NCBI RefSeq assembly: GCF_001650915.1
Contig: NZ_LXYO01000001.1
Location: forward strand, 186,001-250,000
DNA length: 64,000 nucleotides
Source: Marinobacter sp. EhC06
GTDB lineage: Bacteria; Pseudomonadota; Gammaproteobacteria; Pseudomonadales; Oleiphilaceae
Reading direction: 5' to 3'
Notes under the pieces: model-generated
The model's database searches: none
What the model saw: only the letters and a program-made list of their open reading frames with translations
Told to the model about the DNA's origin: nothing
Shown here: positions 18,364-26,684 of the stretch, in pieces
Layout of the letters: the number at the start of each line of letters is the position of its first letter
How positions within the stretch are numbered: position 1 is the stretch's first letter
Translations under genes and position numbers: made by a program

Positions 18364-19305
18364 ATGGGCAACACCGAAGCAATAACCCACATCGGCCTAC
18401 CGGATCTGATCCGCCTGCAGGCAGATGCGCGGGCACTGAAACTGCCCTCTGCCCGCCCGGTGCGTTCGCGGCAGGTCGGCTTGCAGCGCTCGCCACAGCG
18501 CGGCAGAGGTATGGCGTTTGCCGAAGTCCGGCTTTACCAGCCTGGAGATGACATCCGCAGCATCGACTGGCGGGTAACGGCCAGGCGCCAGGAACCGCAC
18601 ACCAAACTCTATGAGGAAGAACGGGAGCGGCCCGTGCTGCTCCTGTGCGATCTCGGCCCAAGCCTGTTTTTTGCCAGCACCGGTGCCTTCAAACAGGTTC
18701 GCTGTGCCCAGATCGCCTCCATTCTGGCCTGGCTGGCGTTGTGGTCCGGAGACCAGGTGGGGGGCATTGTTTTCAATGGCGAGGCCCTTAGCGTCCTTCG
18801 CCCTGCCCGTCGCAAGAAGTCGGTGCTGCGGTTCCTGGACACCCTGGACCAGCAGCAACGAAGGGATAACCGGACGCTGGCACCGGACGAACAGCCCGGC
18901 CAGTGCCGGCTGGACACGGCACTCACTGAGGCCCGTCGGGTCGCCCATACCGGCAGCCGGATCTTCGTGATCAGTGATTTCCTGGATATCTCGCCAGAGA
19001 CAGGCACTCTGCTCGGCGCCCTGGCCCGCCATAATGCTGTCAGCGCCCTGAGAATCGTGGACCCATTGGAGAAACAGCTGCCGAAAAGCGGACGCTTCGC
19101 GGTGGCCGGTCCGGACGGCCCGGTGTGGTTCGACGCCGGAAACCCTCGGTTCCAGAGGGCCTGGCATGAGAAAGTCACCAACCATGAACACCGATTGGAG
19201 GAATGTTTCCGGACCTCCGGGGTTACCATGGCAGAGGTATCTACCGCGGAAGATCCCGCAGCCACTCTGAAGTCACTGCTGGGGCCGGGAGGGCGGATCG
19301 GATGA
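18364..19305 (+). CDS. DUF58 domain-containing protein
   Basis: 313 residues. Soluble DUF58 protein with the signature block RGMAFAEVRLYQPGDDIRSIDWRVTARR (about 50-77) followed by a VWA-like second half (LLLCDLGPSLFFAS). Family members sit next to MoxR ATPases and VWA proteins and are thought to form part of the same membrane-associated complex; the biochemical role is unknown. GGGAG lies ahead of the ATG. The last bases overlap the start of the DUF4381 gene as ATGA, so translation is coupled. Confidence 0.88.
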   Translation: MGNTEAITHIGLPDLIRLQADARALKLPSARPVRSRQVGLQRSPQRGRGMAFAEVRLYQPGDDIRSIDWRVTARRQEPHTKLYEEERERPVLLLCDLGPSLFFASTGAFKQVRCAQIASILAWLALWSGDQVGGIVFNGEALSVLRPARRKKSVLRFLDTLDQQQRRDNRTLAPDEQPGQCRLDTALTEARRVAHTGSRIFVISDFLDISPETGTLLGALARHNAVSALRIVDPLEKQLPKSGRFAVAGPDGPVWFDAGNPRFQRAWHEKVTNHEHRLEECFRTSGVTMAEVSTAEDPAATLKSLLGPGGRIG

Positions 19306-19772
19306 ACCCGCAAGATCCGCTCAGCCAGCTCAGGGATATTCATCTGCCCGAGACCGGGGGCTTCTGGCCCCCGGCGCCGGGTTGGTGGATTCTGGCCGTA
19401 TTGATGATTGCGGCGCTTGCAGCCCTGATCTGGCTGATCCTGAAGCGACGAAAAAGGAATCGGTGGCTCCGATTCGCCCGGGCCGAGCTTGCCAGACTGG
19501 AACGTTCAGCCAGCCCCGACCCCTCGTGGTTTTCGCAACTGAACACACTGCTAAAACAGGCCGCCCGTGCGCGCTACCCGGACCAACACCCGGAAGCGCT
19601 GTCTGGCGATGCCTGGGTGGAGTTTCTGCTGACCACCGCCCCCAGGGACCGGATTGCCTCCCGACCGGTTGCCGAAGCACTGGTCTCCAGTGCCTGGCGT
19701 CCCAAAGTTTCCGCTGAGCCCACCGAGGCGCTGGCGTTCGCCCGGTTGTGGCTGGGAGGTCAGAAATGCTGA
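19302..19772 (+). CDS. DUF4381 domain-containing membrane protein
   Basis: 156 residues when started at the ATG overlapping the DUF58 stop. The N-terminal PLSQLRDIHLPE.GGFWPPAPGWW motif is the hallmark of the DUF4381 family found in Bat operons. One TM helix covers about 27-47, and the remainder is a cytoplasmic helical domain (RARYPDQHPEALSGDAWVEFL). It sits between DUF58 and the first VWA gene, and its TGA overlaps the batA ATG by 4-7 bases. A longer reading frame upstream is an artefact of the preceding gene. Confidence 0.88.
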   Translation: MNPQDPLSQLRDIHLPETGGFWPPAPGWWILAVLMIAALAALIWLILKRRKRNRWLRFARAELARLERSASPDPSWFSQLNTLLKQAARARYPDQHPEALSGDAWVEFLLTTAPRDRIASRPVAEALVSSAWRPKVSAEPTEALAFARLWLGGQKC

Positions 19773-20797
19773 ATCTTGCCTGGCCCTGGGTACTGGTTCT
19801 GGTGCTGTTACCGCTGGTCCTGAAATGGCGCAAGCCCGGAGGACAAGCGGTCGACGCGCCGGTGCTGCCGGTCGGCCACTGGCTGTCGGACCTGCCCGGC
19901 GTGAGTCGTCGGGGCAATGCTGTTCCACTCTGGCAGCAACTGTTGCTGTTTCTCATGTGGACGCTTCTGGTAATCGCACTGGCACGACCCCAGCATGTGG
20001 GAGAGCAGGTACAGATGCCGGTTTCCGGCCGCGATCTGATGCTGGTTGTCGACATTTCTCCCAGCATGGATGAGCAGGATATGGTCCTTCAGGGCCGGAG
20101 CATTAATCGCCTGCAGGCGGTCAAACGGGTACTGGATGACTTCATCTCCCGCCGCCAGGGTGACCGGCTCGGTCTGATCCTGTTCGGTACCGAGCCCTAT
20201 GTGCAGGCGCCCCTCACCTTCGATCTTGAAACCGTCAGAACCCTCATGCGCGAGGCGGGCCTGGGAATGGCCGGGCGCGCCACCGCCATTGGCGACGCGG
20301 TGGGTCTGGCAACCAAACGGCTGAGAAACCGGCCCCAGGACCAGCGCGTTGTGGTCCTGCTCACCGATGGCGCCAATACCGCCGGCGAAATTACCCCCGA
20401 CAAGGCCACCGAAATCGCCGCCGCCGCCAGCATTAGACTGTACACCATCGGCATCGGCGCCGAGTCCATGGTGCAACGCGGTCTGCTGGGCTCGCGGCGG
20501 GTTAACCCATCCAGGGATCTGGACGAAAACCTGCTGACCCGGATGGCCCAGCAAACCGGTGGAGAGTATTTCCGGGCACGCAGCCTGCCGGAGCTGGAAC
20601 TCATCTACGAGAGCATCGATCAACTGGAACCTATCGAGCTGGAGGGCAAGTTCTTTCGGCCAGTGACCGAACTCTATTTCTGGCCCGCCGGCCTGGCAGT
20701 GCTTCTGTGGCTGTTCCTGTTCCTGGTTCGCCACGGCCGGGAGCTTGTTGCTGACTCCCGCCGGAGCAGGAAGGAGGAGGAAGCGAATGTGGGCTGA
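19766..20797 (+). CDS. BatA-like VWA-domain membrane protein
   Basis: 343 residues from the ATG that overlaps the DUF4381 stop (GGGAGGTCAGAA upstream). TM helices at about 4-22 and 58-78 precede a von Willebrand A domain with the metal-ion site DISPS near 97-101, a Thr loop near 165 and the TDGANTAG strand near 200. A final TM helix lies at about 305-325, with a basic tail. Aerotolerance BatA/BatB proteins were first described in Bacteroides. The 3' end overlaps the next VWA gene by 11 bp. Confidence 0.88.
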   Translation: MLNLAWPWVLVLVLLPLVLKWRKPGGQAVDAPVLPVGHWLSDLPGVSRRGNAVPLWQQLLLFLMWTLLVIALARPQHVGEQVQMPVSGRDLMLVVDISPSMDEQDMVLQGRSINRLQAVKRVLDDFISRRQGDRLGLILFGTEPYVQAPLTFDLETVRTLMREAGLGMAGRATAIGDAVGLATKRLRNRPQDQRVVVLLTDGANTAGEITPDKATEIAAAASIRLYTIGIGAESMVQRGLLGSRRVNPSRDLDENLLTRMAQQTGGEYFRARSLPELELIYESIDQLEPIELEGKFFRPVTELYFWPAGLAVLLWLFLFLVRHGRELVADSRRSRKEEEANVG

Positions 20798-22598
20798 CTT
20801 TCATTTTCTGCGGCCATTCTGGCTATTGCTGCTCCTGCTATTACCGATCCTGTATCTGGCATTCCGGCAAATGCGTCTGGGCGACAGTGGCTGGTCCCGG
20901 CTGATTCCGGCCCGTTTGCTATCGCCGCTGATTCGTCATGATGGCCGCTCGGGGAAAGCGACAAAGTCGCCTCTGGCCCCGGCCGTCGTTGCCCTGATCA
21001 TTCTGTCCGTGGCGCTGGCAGGGCCCGCCTGGCGGGAGGCACCCACCCCACTGAAACAGCCGGGCGACAGTCTTGTGATTGCACTGGACCTCTCCCTGTC
21101 CATGCTGGCCACGGACGTGGAGCCTGATCGCCTGACCCGGGCCAAACGGAAAATCCGGGATATCCTCGAGCTTCGGGAAGGCAGCCTGACCGGCCTGCTG
21201 GTCTTTTCCGGCGACGCCCACGTGGTCACACCGTTAACGGATGACGGCCGCACGATTGAGGGGATGCTCAATGTGCTGGACCCGGTCATCATGCCAGCCA
21301 CAGGCAATCGGGCAGACCTCGCAGTTACCCGGGCAAAGGAATTGCTCCAGCAGGGCGCCCCAGGGGAGGGCCGCATCCTGCTGATCACTGACGACATCAA
21401 CGATCGTTACAGCGGGACGATCCGGGAAACCCTGTCTGGTACCGGTTACGTGCTTAATACTCTCGTTGTCGGAACCGAGGAGGGTGGCCCCATCCCCCTG
21501 GCCCGGCGCGGATTTATCCGTGAAAACGGCGACATTGTGATCAGTCGGGCCAACCCGGAAGGGCTGTCGGACCTCGCTCGCAGCACCGGCGGCCAGAGCC
21601 ATGAGGTGACCCTGGATGATACCGATGTTCAATCCCTGAACCTGAGCGCAAAGGACGGTGACGACTGGCAGGCATCAGAAGACGGCCTAACGGTCAGTCG
21701 CTGGCAGGATGACGGCTACTGGCTGCTCTGGCTCGCCCTTCCCCTGGTTTTGCTTGGCTGGCGCCGCGGTGCCTTCAGTGCCTTCGCCCTGATCCTGTTG
21801 CCGATCTGGCCACAGCCGGCTGCCGCCATAAGCTGGGATGAACTCTGGCAACGGGAGGATCAGAGAGCCCCCGAGCTGATTGAGAAGAGCCCGGAAACAG
21901 CCGCCCGGCAGCTGGACGACCCGGAATGGCGGGGTTCCGCACTGTATCGTTCCGGCCAGTTCGATAGCGCCGCCCAGTCGTTTGCCCGCACACAGGGCCC
22001 GCGTGCCAGTTATAACCGGGGCAACGCACTGGCCCGTGCCGGCAAACTGGAAGAGGCTCTGGCCGCCTACGATGCGGCCCTGGAAAAAGCGCCTGACATG
22101 GCGGATGCCCGACACAACCGGAAGATTGTCGAGGAACTTCTGAATCAGCAGAACCAGAGCCAGGAAGGCAGCCAGCAGGATTCGTCGGACTCATCCAGCA
22201 ACGAGGGAGGCGAAGGCGATCAGCAACAAAACCGTCAGAATCAGGATGGAAACAGTGAGAGCGAGAATTCCGGCAACTCAGGGAATAATCAACAGCAAAA
22301 CCCTGAAAACAGCCAGTCCTCGCCCGGCAACCAGGATCAGCCCAACAATCAGTCCGATGAGCAGAATCAGCAGGAGCCCGGTGAGGAAGGCAGTCCCGAG
22401 CAGGCCTCCGGCGAGGGGGACTCACCGTCAGGCCAGGCGCAGTCACCCGCCCCGATTTCAGAAACGCCGCTGACCCAGAGCCAGGAACAATGGCTCAGAC
22501 GGGTGCCGGACAACCCGGGCGGCTTACTGCAGCGCAAGTTCCTGCAGCAGTATCAACAACGCCAGACTCCATCCGATGAGGGCGATACACCATGGTAA
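20787..22598 (+). CDS. BatB/BatC fusion: VWA and TPR membrane protein
   Basis: 603 residues. N-terminal TM helices (about 8-25 and 58-78) and a VWA domain with the metal site DLSLS near 94-98 make a BatB-like part. TM helices at about 310-345 are followed by a periplasmic TPR segment (SYNRGNALARAGKLEEALAAYDAALEKAPDM, about 405-435), as in BatC. About 120 residues of Gln/Asn/Ser/Glu-rich low-complexity sequence follow, before a short conserved tail with WLRRVPDNPGGLLQRKFLQQY. BatB and BatC are separate proteins in Bacteroides; the fused form is usual in gammaproteobacteria. AAGGAGGAGG gives a strong ribosome binding site. Confidence 0.88.
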   Translation: MWADFHFLRPFWLLLLLLLPILYLAFRQMRLGDSGWSRLIPARLLSPLIRHDGRSGKATKSPLAPAVVALIILSVALAGPAWREAPTPLKQPGDSLVIALDLSLSMLATDVEPDRLTRAKRKIRDILELREGSLTGLLVFSGDAHVVTPLTDDGRTIEGMLNVLDPVIMPATGNRADLAVTRAKELLQQGAPGEGRILLITDDINDRYSGTIRETLSGTGYVLNTLVVGTEEGGPIPLARRGFIRENGDIVISRANPEGLSDLARSTGGQSHEVTLDDTDVQSLNLSAKDGDDWQASEDGLTVSRWQDDGYWLLWLALPLVLLGWRRGAFSAFALILLPIWPQPAAAISWDELWQREDQRAPELIEKSPETAARQLDDPEWRGSALYRSGQFDSAAQSFARTQGPRASYNRGNALARAGKLEEALAAYDAALEKAPDMADARHNRKIVEELLNQQNQSQEGSQQDSSDSSSNEGGEGDQQQNRQNQDGNSESENSGNSGNNQQQNPENSQSSPGNQDQPNNQSDEQNQQEPGEEGSPEQASGEGDSPSGQAQSPAPISETPLTQSQEQWLRRVPDNPGGLLQRKFLQQYQQRQTPSDEGDTPW

Positions 22599-24334
22599 AA
22601 CGGCTGATTACACCCGCCGTCTGTCTGTTTCTGCTGACGGTGCTCTTAACAGTAATCTGGCTGCCGGCCCAGGCACAGACACAGTCACAGCAACTGACGG
22701 TCGAGCCAGACCGGACCCGCCTCTACGAGGGTGAGGTCCTCACACTGACCGTGAAGGGCAGCATGGAGATCGATATCAACCTGGGCAACCTGTTTGACTT
22801 CGACATGTCCAACCTGCCCAAGCCTGATATCGAGAAAGTGGAACCGGATTTTGAGATTCTGGCCCAGAACCAGCAATACAGCATCCGCACCGTGAACAAC
22901 CAGATGGTGGGCGAGATTACCTGGACCTACCAGCTTGCACCGAAAAACACCGGTGAGCTGACCATCCCGGCGCTCACCTTTAAAGGGGCAGTGTCAGAGC
23001 CGGTAACGGTGGAAGTGGTGGATGGCTCACCACCGGATCAGGCCGCTCCTGGCCGGGACAGCTTCATCGAGCTGTCTGCCGACAAAGATGAAGTGTATGT
23101 GCAGGAGCAGTTGATTCTGACCGTTCGGCTTTTCTTCCGGGGCAACCTTATTCGTGGAGAGCTATCCGAGCCTACCCATCCCCATGCCATCATTGAATCC
23201 CTGGGCAGGCAGCAGGAATTCTCACGCTATCGCGACGGTGTCCGATATCGCGTTGTGGAACGCCGGTACGCGATATTTCCCCAGCGTCCGGGGACTCTGA
23301 AACTTCCTCCGGTCCGGTTCGAGGGCCAGGCCAGAGACGCTTCCGGCAGCCTCCGTTTTCTGCGGGACAGCGAAGAGCTCTTTGAAGTGCCGGTCAACGA
23401 TGTACCTGCAAAATTCAGTGGTGAAACGTGGCTGCCGGCAACCGGCTTAGCGCTTGAGGAGTCCGGGCTTCCGCCGACTCTGGAAGTCGCCACCGGCGAA
23501 AACATTACCCGCGAAATCAGGCTCACGGCAGCGGGACTGCCTGCGGAGGCCCTGCCTCCGTTGCCCGATGCCGTACCAGACGGCTTGAGAAGTTATCCCG
23601 AAGAGCCGGAGCGCCAGACCGAAACCACACCCGCTGGCCTCACATCCTCACTGAACCAATCCGTGGCTCTGGTGCCCGTTGAGGCTGGCCAGATGACTCT
23701 GCCGGCCATTCGAATAGCCTGGTGGGATACGGAAGCAGACCGGGAACGAGTTGCCGTGATCCCGGAGCAAACACTGACCGTGAAAGACCCGAATACCGTT
23801 GCCGCTGCGTCGTCTCCGCAAAGCGACCAAGGCAAGGCAAGCCCGGAACCGGGTGCCGCCACCACTGAACCCCCCGCTAGCCCGCCATCGGACGAAACCG
23901 GCCCCTGGCAGTGGCTCGCCCTGGTGCTGGGATTTCTCTGGGCCGGAACACTGTTGGCATGGTGGTGGTCAGGCAAAGCCGGGACAGCCACTCCGGCACA
24001 GACTGACAACCGGGATGAAGATACCGCGTTCGACCGTCTGATCAAGGCCGCGAGGGACGGCACAGCAGAGACACCGGAGCTTGTGGTGGAGTGGGCAAAT
24101 ATGCACTCGCCCGGCCACGGCTTCCGGTCTGCATCTGACGTTGTCGATCACTTCGGCGACGAGACACTGGCCACGGAACTCAGAAGGCTTCAAGCCCGGC
24201 TTTTTGCGCCCGGGCACGAGAACGACACCTGGGATGGTCGGCCATTGGCGCGGGCCCTTGAGCAGATCCGGAGGCACAGGCAGGCCCAAACCAGCGCCGA
24301 TCTGCCTCCGCTCTACCCAAAAGGCCTGTCCTGA
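22592..24334 (+). CDS. BatD-family (oxygen tolerance) membrane protein
   Basis: 580 residues. A signal sequence (about 8-30, LLTVLLTVIWLPAQAQ) leads to a large periplasmic region of beta-sandwich repeats (about 35-400; RTRLYEGEVLTLTV, FFRGNLIRGELSEP, RYAIFPQRPGTLKLPPV). A TM helix at about 445-468 and a cytoplasmic helical tail complete it. This is the BatD architecture and the expected last gene of the Bat operon. The ATG overlaps the stop of the VWA/TPR gene. The stop is 3 bp from that of the converging ccmI gene, with a 25-nt perfect palindrome at the junction. Confidence 0.88.
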   Translation: MVKRLITPAVCLFLLTVLLTVIWLPAQAQTQSQQLTVEPDRTRLYEGEVLTLTVKGSMEIDINLGNLFDFDMSNLPKPDIEKVEPDFEILAQNQQYSIRTVNNQMVGEITWTYQLAPKNTGELTIPALTFKGAVSEPVTVEVVDGSPPDQAAPGRDSFIELSADKDEVYVQEQLILTVRLFFRGNLIRGELSEPTHPHAIIESLGRQQEFSRYRDGVRYRVVERRYAIFPQRPGTLKLPPVRFEGQARDASGSLRFLRDSEELFEVPVNDVPAKFSGETWLPATGLALEESGLPPTLEVATGENITREIRLTAAGLPAEALPPLPDAVPDGLRSYPEEPERQTETTPAGLTSSLNQSVALVPVEAGQMTLPAIRIAWWDTEADRERVAVIPEQTLTVKDPNTVAAASSPQSDQGKASPEPGAATTEPPASPPSDETGPWQWLALVLGFLWAGTLLAWWWSGKAGTATPAQTDNRDEDTAFDRLIKAARDGTAETPELVVEWANMHSPGHGFRSASDVVDHFGDETLATELRRLQARLFAPGHENDTWDGRPLARALEQIRRHRQAQTSADLPPLYPKGLS

Positions 24335-24337
24335 GTA

Positions 24338-25606
24338 TTAATCGATCAGCTGCTGATCGATTACAACCGATACCGGCGTGTCCTGGCTTTCATTAACAGC
24401 TATGGGCCCGTCGGTGCTGCCCTGCCAGTCACCCGCCTGGGCGCTAACACTGCCGGAACGACTGAGACGAGCCGTTACGACAACCTCGTCAACACTGGAA
24501 ATCGTGGCCTGTGGTGACATTGCGTACCGGTCGTCCAGACGGATTTCCACCGGCAGCTGATCGGCCGTCAACCGAGCAACGGCCAGAGGTGGCCCCTGCC
24601 GAACATTGGCCTGACGGGCAAACAGGAACAGCGTGGTATCGGCCGGCACCTGATCCAGGAAGTCCTCGGCAAGAGTCACACGAACGGTCACTCCGGCCCC
24701 GGCTGCTTGCGCTTCGGCCATCTGGGCCGGCGGTTCCTCCCCGAGACGGGTGTAGGCTTCACGAATCCCTTCCTGTATGGACGCAATCTGCGGGTGGTCT
24801 GGCGCAACGGTTTGTATTCGCTCCCAGTACTCTATGGCTTCCCGATAATTCTCCTGACTGAAGGCATTGATGCCCAACAAGCCCAAGGCATTAACCTCAT
24901 CCGGGTTGAGCTCACGGGCCTGTTCAATGGCAGCCGTAACCTCTTGCGTCATGGCTCCCTGACTACCGAAGAACAGCGCCTGGGCAGAAAGACCATAGGC
25001 AACGGCTTCTGCCCTGTCATCGTCATTCACACTGTCCGCCAGCTGCCGGAATGCCCAGGCCGCGTCGTCATAGCGCTCCAGGCGCATGTAGGTGCGCCCG
25101 AGCATCGCCCAGCCCTCTGGATTATCCGGGCTGGCCTCCAGCCGCTCTCGCAGTTGCCCGGAAAGCTCAATCATCTGGGCCTGTCTCGAACCGTCGGTGG
25201 CGCCCATTTCCTGCATGGTGATAAATTGCTCAACCCGGTCCATCGCCCCCCAACGCTCATACAGGTAAACGGTAGCCGCCGGGATCAGAAGAATCGACAC
25301 CAGCGCCACTGCCATGGCGCTCCGGCGACCGCTGATCACGGGCCTCACCTGTTCCTGCTCGGGGACATCATCCAGCATGCTCCCGGCGAGCTCTTCCTTG
25401 AGCTGGCGGTAGTTCTCGTCGTCCAGAATACCGGCCTCGTATTCACTATCGAGCTCCTTCATCCGGGAGCGGTAGGCCATCAGATTCTGGTTTTTGAGAT
25501 CGGTCTGTTTTCGTGCACCAAGCCGATGAAAAAAGACCGGGTACAGTACAAACAAAAGGGCAAGAATGATCAGTACCGTTGCGGCAATCCAGAAAGTTTC
25601 AGTCAT
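24338..25606 (-). CDS. ccmI: Cytochrome c maturation protein CcmI
   Basis: 422 residues. TM helices at about 5-25 and 98-118 flank a cytoplasmic loop with the family's YRSRMKELDSEYEAGILDDENYRQLKEELA. The periplasmic TPR part (about 150-280; PEGWAMLGRTYMRLERYDDAAWAF) binds the C-terminal helix of apocytochrome c. The last 120 residues are a beta domain as in E. coli CcmH C-terminal region/CycH. It delivers apocytochrome to the CcmF-CcmH ligation complex. It is the last gene of the ccm operon, 68 bp after ccmH. Its final codons form half of a perfect palindrome shared with the batD junction. Confidence 0.93.
   Translation of the reverse strand: MTETFWIAATVLIILALLFVLYPVFFHRLGARKQTDLKNQNLMAYRSRMKELDSEYEAGILDDENYRQLKEELAGSMLDDVPEQEQVRPVISGRRSAMAVALVSILLIPAATVYLYERWGAMDRVEQFITMQEMGATDGSRQAQMIELSGQLRERLEASPDNPEGWAMLGRTYMRLERYDDAAWAFRQLADSVNDDDRAEAVAYGLSAQALFFGSQGAMTQEVTAAIEQARELNPDEVNALGLLGINAFSQENYREAIEYWERIQTVAPDHPQIASIQEGIREAYTRLGEEPPAQMAEAQAAGAGVTVRVTLAEDFLDQVPADTTLFLFARQANVRQGPPLAVARLTADQLPVEIRLDDRYAMSPQATISSVDEVVVTARLSRSGSVSAQAGDWQGSTDGPIAVNESQDTPVSVVIDQQLID
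24339..24363. repeat. Perfect 25-nt palindrome at the batD/ccmI convergent junction
   Basis: TAATCGATCAGC, a single T, then GCTGATCGATTA: twelve perfectly paired bases on either side of one central base. It starts 5 bp after the batD stop codon and includes the ccmI stop codon and last codons. No T-run follows on either strand. A shared transcript-end hairpin or a site for a dimeric protein are both possible. Confidence 0.75.
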
Positions 25607-25674
25607 GGAGTATCAGTCACAGGTTCAGAATTAAGAATGAGGTAGCAGCCAGGACATCCCGGGCAAAGCCAGCT

Positions 25675-26148
25675 TTAGGACGGCTTGTCCTCGTCTGTCA
25701 GCATTTTGTCGACCCGGGCTTTCTCCTCGGCACTCAGCGCCGGGCTCTCCTGCCCCACCCTCCGGGAGCGGATGACCACACCGGCCACCACCAGCAACCC
25801 GCCGAAGACCGCAATGGCCGGTGTCGCCCAGAGCAGGAACGTCCGGCTGTCAAACTCCGGCTTGTAGCGAACGAACTCACCGAACCTGCCAACCAGGGAC
25901 TCAACAATCTCCTCGTTACTGGCACCGTCTTTCATCATCCGGTAGACGACGTCTCTCATGTCCTTGGAGATGGGCGCGTTGGAGTCGGCAATGTTCTGGT
26001 TCTGGCATTTCGGGCAGCGCAGTTCCGCGATCAGGTTCTGGTAGCGCTGCTCCTGGGCCCGATCGGAAAAATCATAGACATCAGCGACGTCGGCCGTCGC
26101 CAGGGCCGGGAGAAGCAAAGCCAATACCAAACAGACGATTCGCACCAT
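25675..26148 (-). CDS. ccmH: Cytochrome c maturation protein CcmH
   Basis: 157 residues. Signal sequence (about 1-19), then the conserved LRCPKCQNQNIADS motif (about 43-56) with the redox Cys pair that reduces apocytochrome haem-binding cysteines. A C-terminal TM helix lies at about 104-124 and a short charged tail follows. This is the short CcmH form, with the CcmI part encoded separately. The ATG shares its last base with the ccmG stop codon (TGATG). Confidence 0.94.
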   Translation of the reverse strand: MVRIVCLVLALLLPALATADVADVYDFSDRAQEQRYQNLIAELRCPKCQNQNIADSNAPISKDMRDVVYRMMKDGASNEEIVESLVGRFGEFVRYKPEFDSRTFLLWATPAIAVFGGLLVVAGVVIRSRRVGQESPALSAEEKARVDKMLTDEDKPS

Positions 26149-26684
26149 CAGCCATTCCCTCGAACGTCGTTGATCACCGGCAGCAACGTCTGTTCCCAGA
26201 CTGTCTCATTCACGACACCCACGTGGCGATAGCGGACCACACCACCGGCATCAATCACAAAGGTTTCCGGCGCGCCATAAACCCCCAGGTCAAACCCGAG
26301 GGTCCCCCGTGGGTCATAGATGGTTTTCCGGTACGGGTCACCCAGACGGTCGAGCCAAACCAGGGCATCTTCGCGATTGTCCTTGTAGTTCAGACCAATG
26401 ATGTTGACGCCTTTCTCCTCGGCAAGCCACATCAGGTCGTCGTGCTCATCCTTGCAGGCAGGGCACCAGGTGCCCCAGACATTCAACAGCGTAACCTGCC
26501 CCTGAAACAGGCTTTGATCCAGCATGGTCTCCGGGTTGTGCAGATCCTTCAGGCTGAATTCAGGAACCGGTTTGCCGACCAGGGCCGATTCAAGCTTGGT
26601 CGGATCCTTGCCGATGCCCGCGAACAGCACGACGCCAACAACAAGGGCGATCAGCAGCGGCAGAAACAGCAGAAACCGTTTCAT
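26148..26684 (-). CDS. ccmG: Thiol:disulfide interchange protein CcmG/DsbE
   Basis: 178 residues. N-terminal signal anchor at about 4-24 and a periplasmic thioredoxin fold with the active site WGTWCPACKDEH (about 77-88). The cis-Pro loop follows, as does the GVYGAPETFVID segment typical of CcmG. It keeps the apocytochrome CXXCH cysteines or CcmH reduced, using electrons from DsbD. It overlaps ccmF by four bases (ATGA) and ccmH by one. Confidence 0.95.
   Translation of the reverse strand: MKRFLLFLPLLIALVVGVVLFAGIGKDPTKLESALVGKPVPEFSLKDLHNPETMLDQSLFQGQVTLLNVWGTWCPACKDEHDDLMWLAEEKGVNIIGLNYKDNREDALVWLDRLGDPYRKTIYDPRGTLGFDLGVYGAPETFVIDAGGVVRYRHVGVVNETVWEQTLLPVINDVRGNG

Noticed and set aside
22140-22480. 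Low-complexity Gln/Asn repeats as a possible tandem DNA repeat or frameshift
   Set aside because: The frame stays open with varied codons and ends in a conserved tail, so this is a protein linker of the BatB/BatC fusion.
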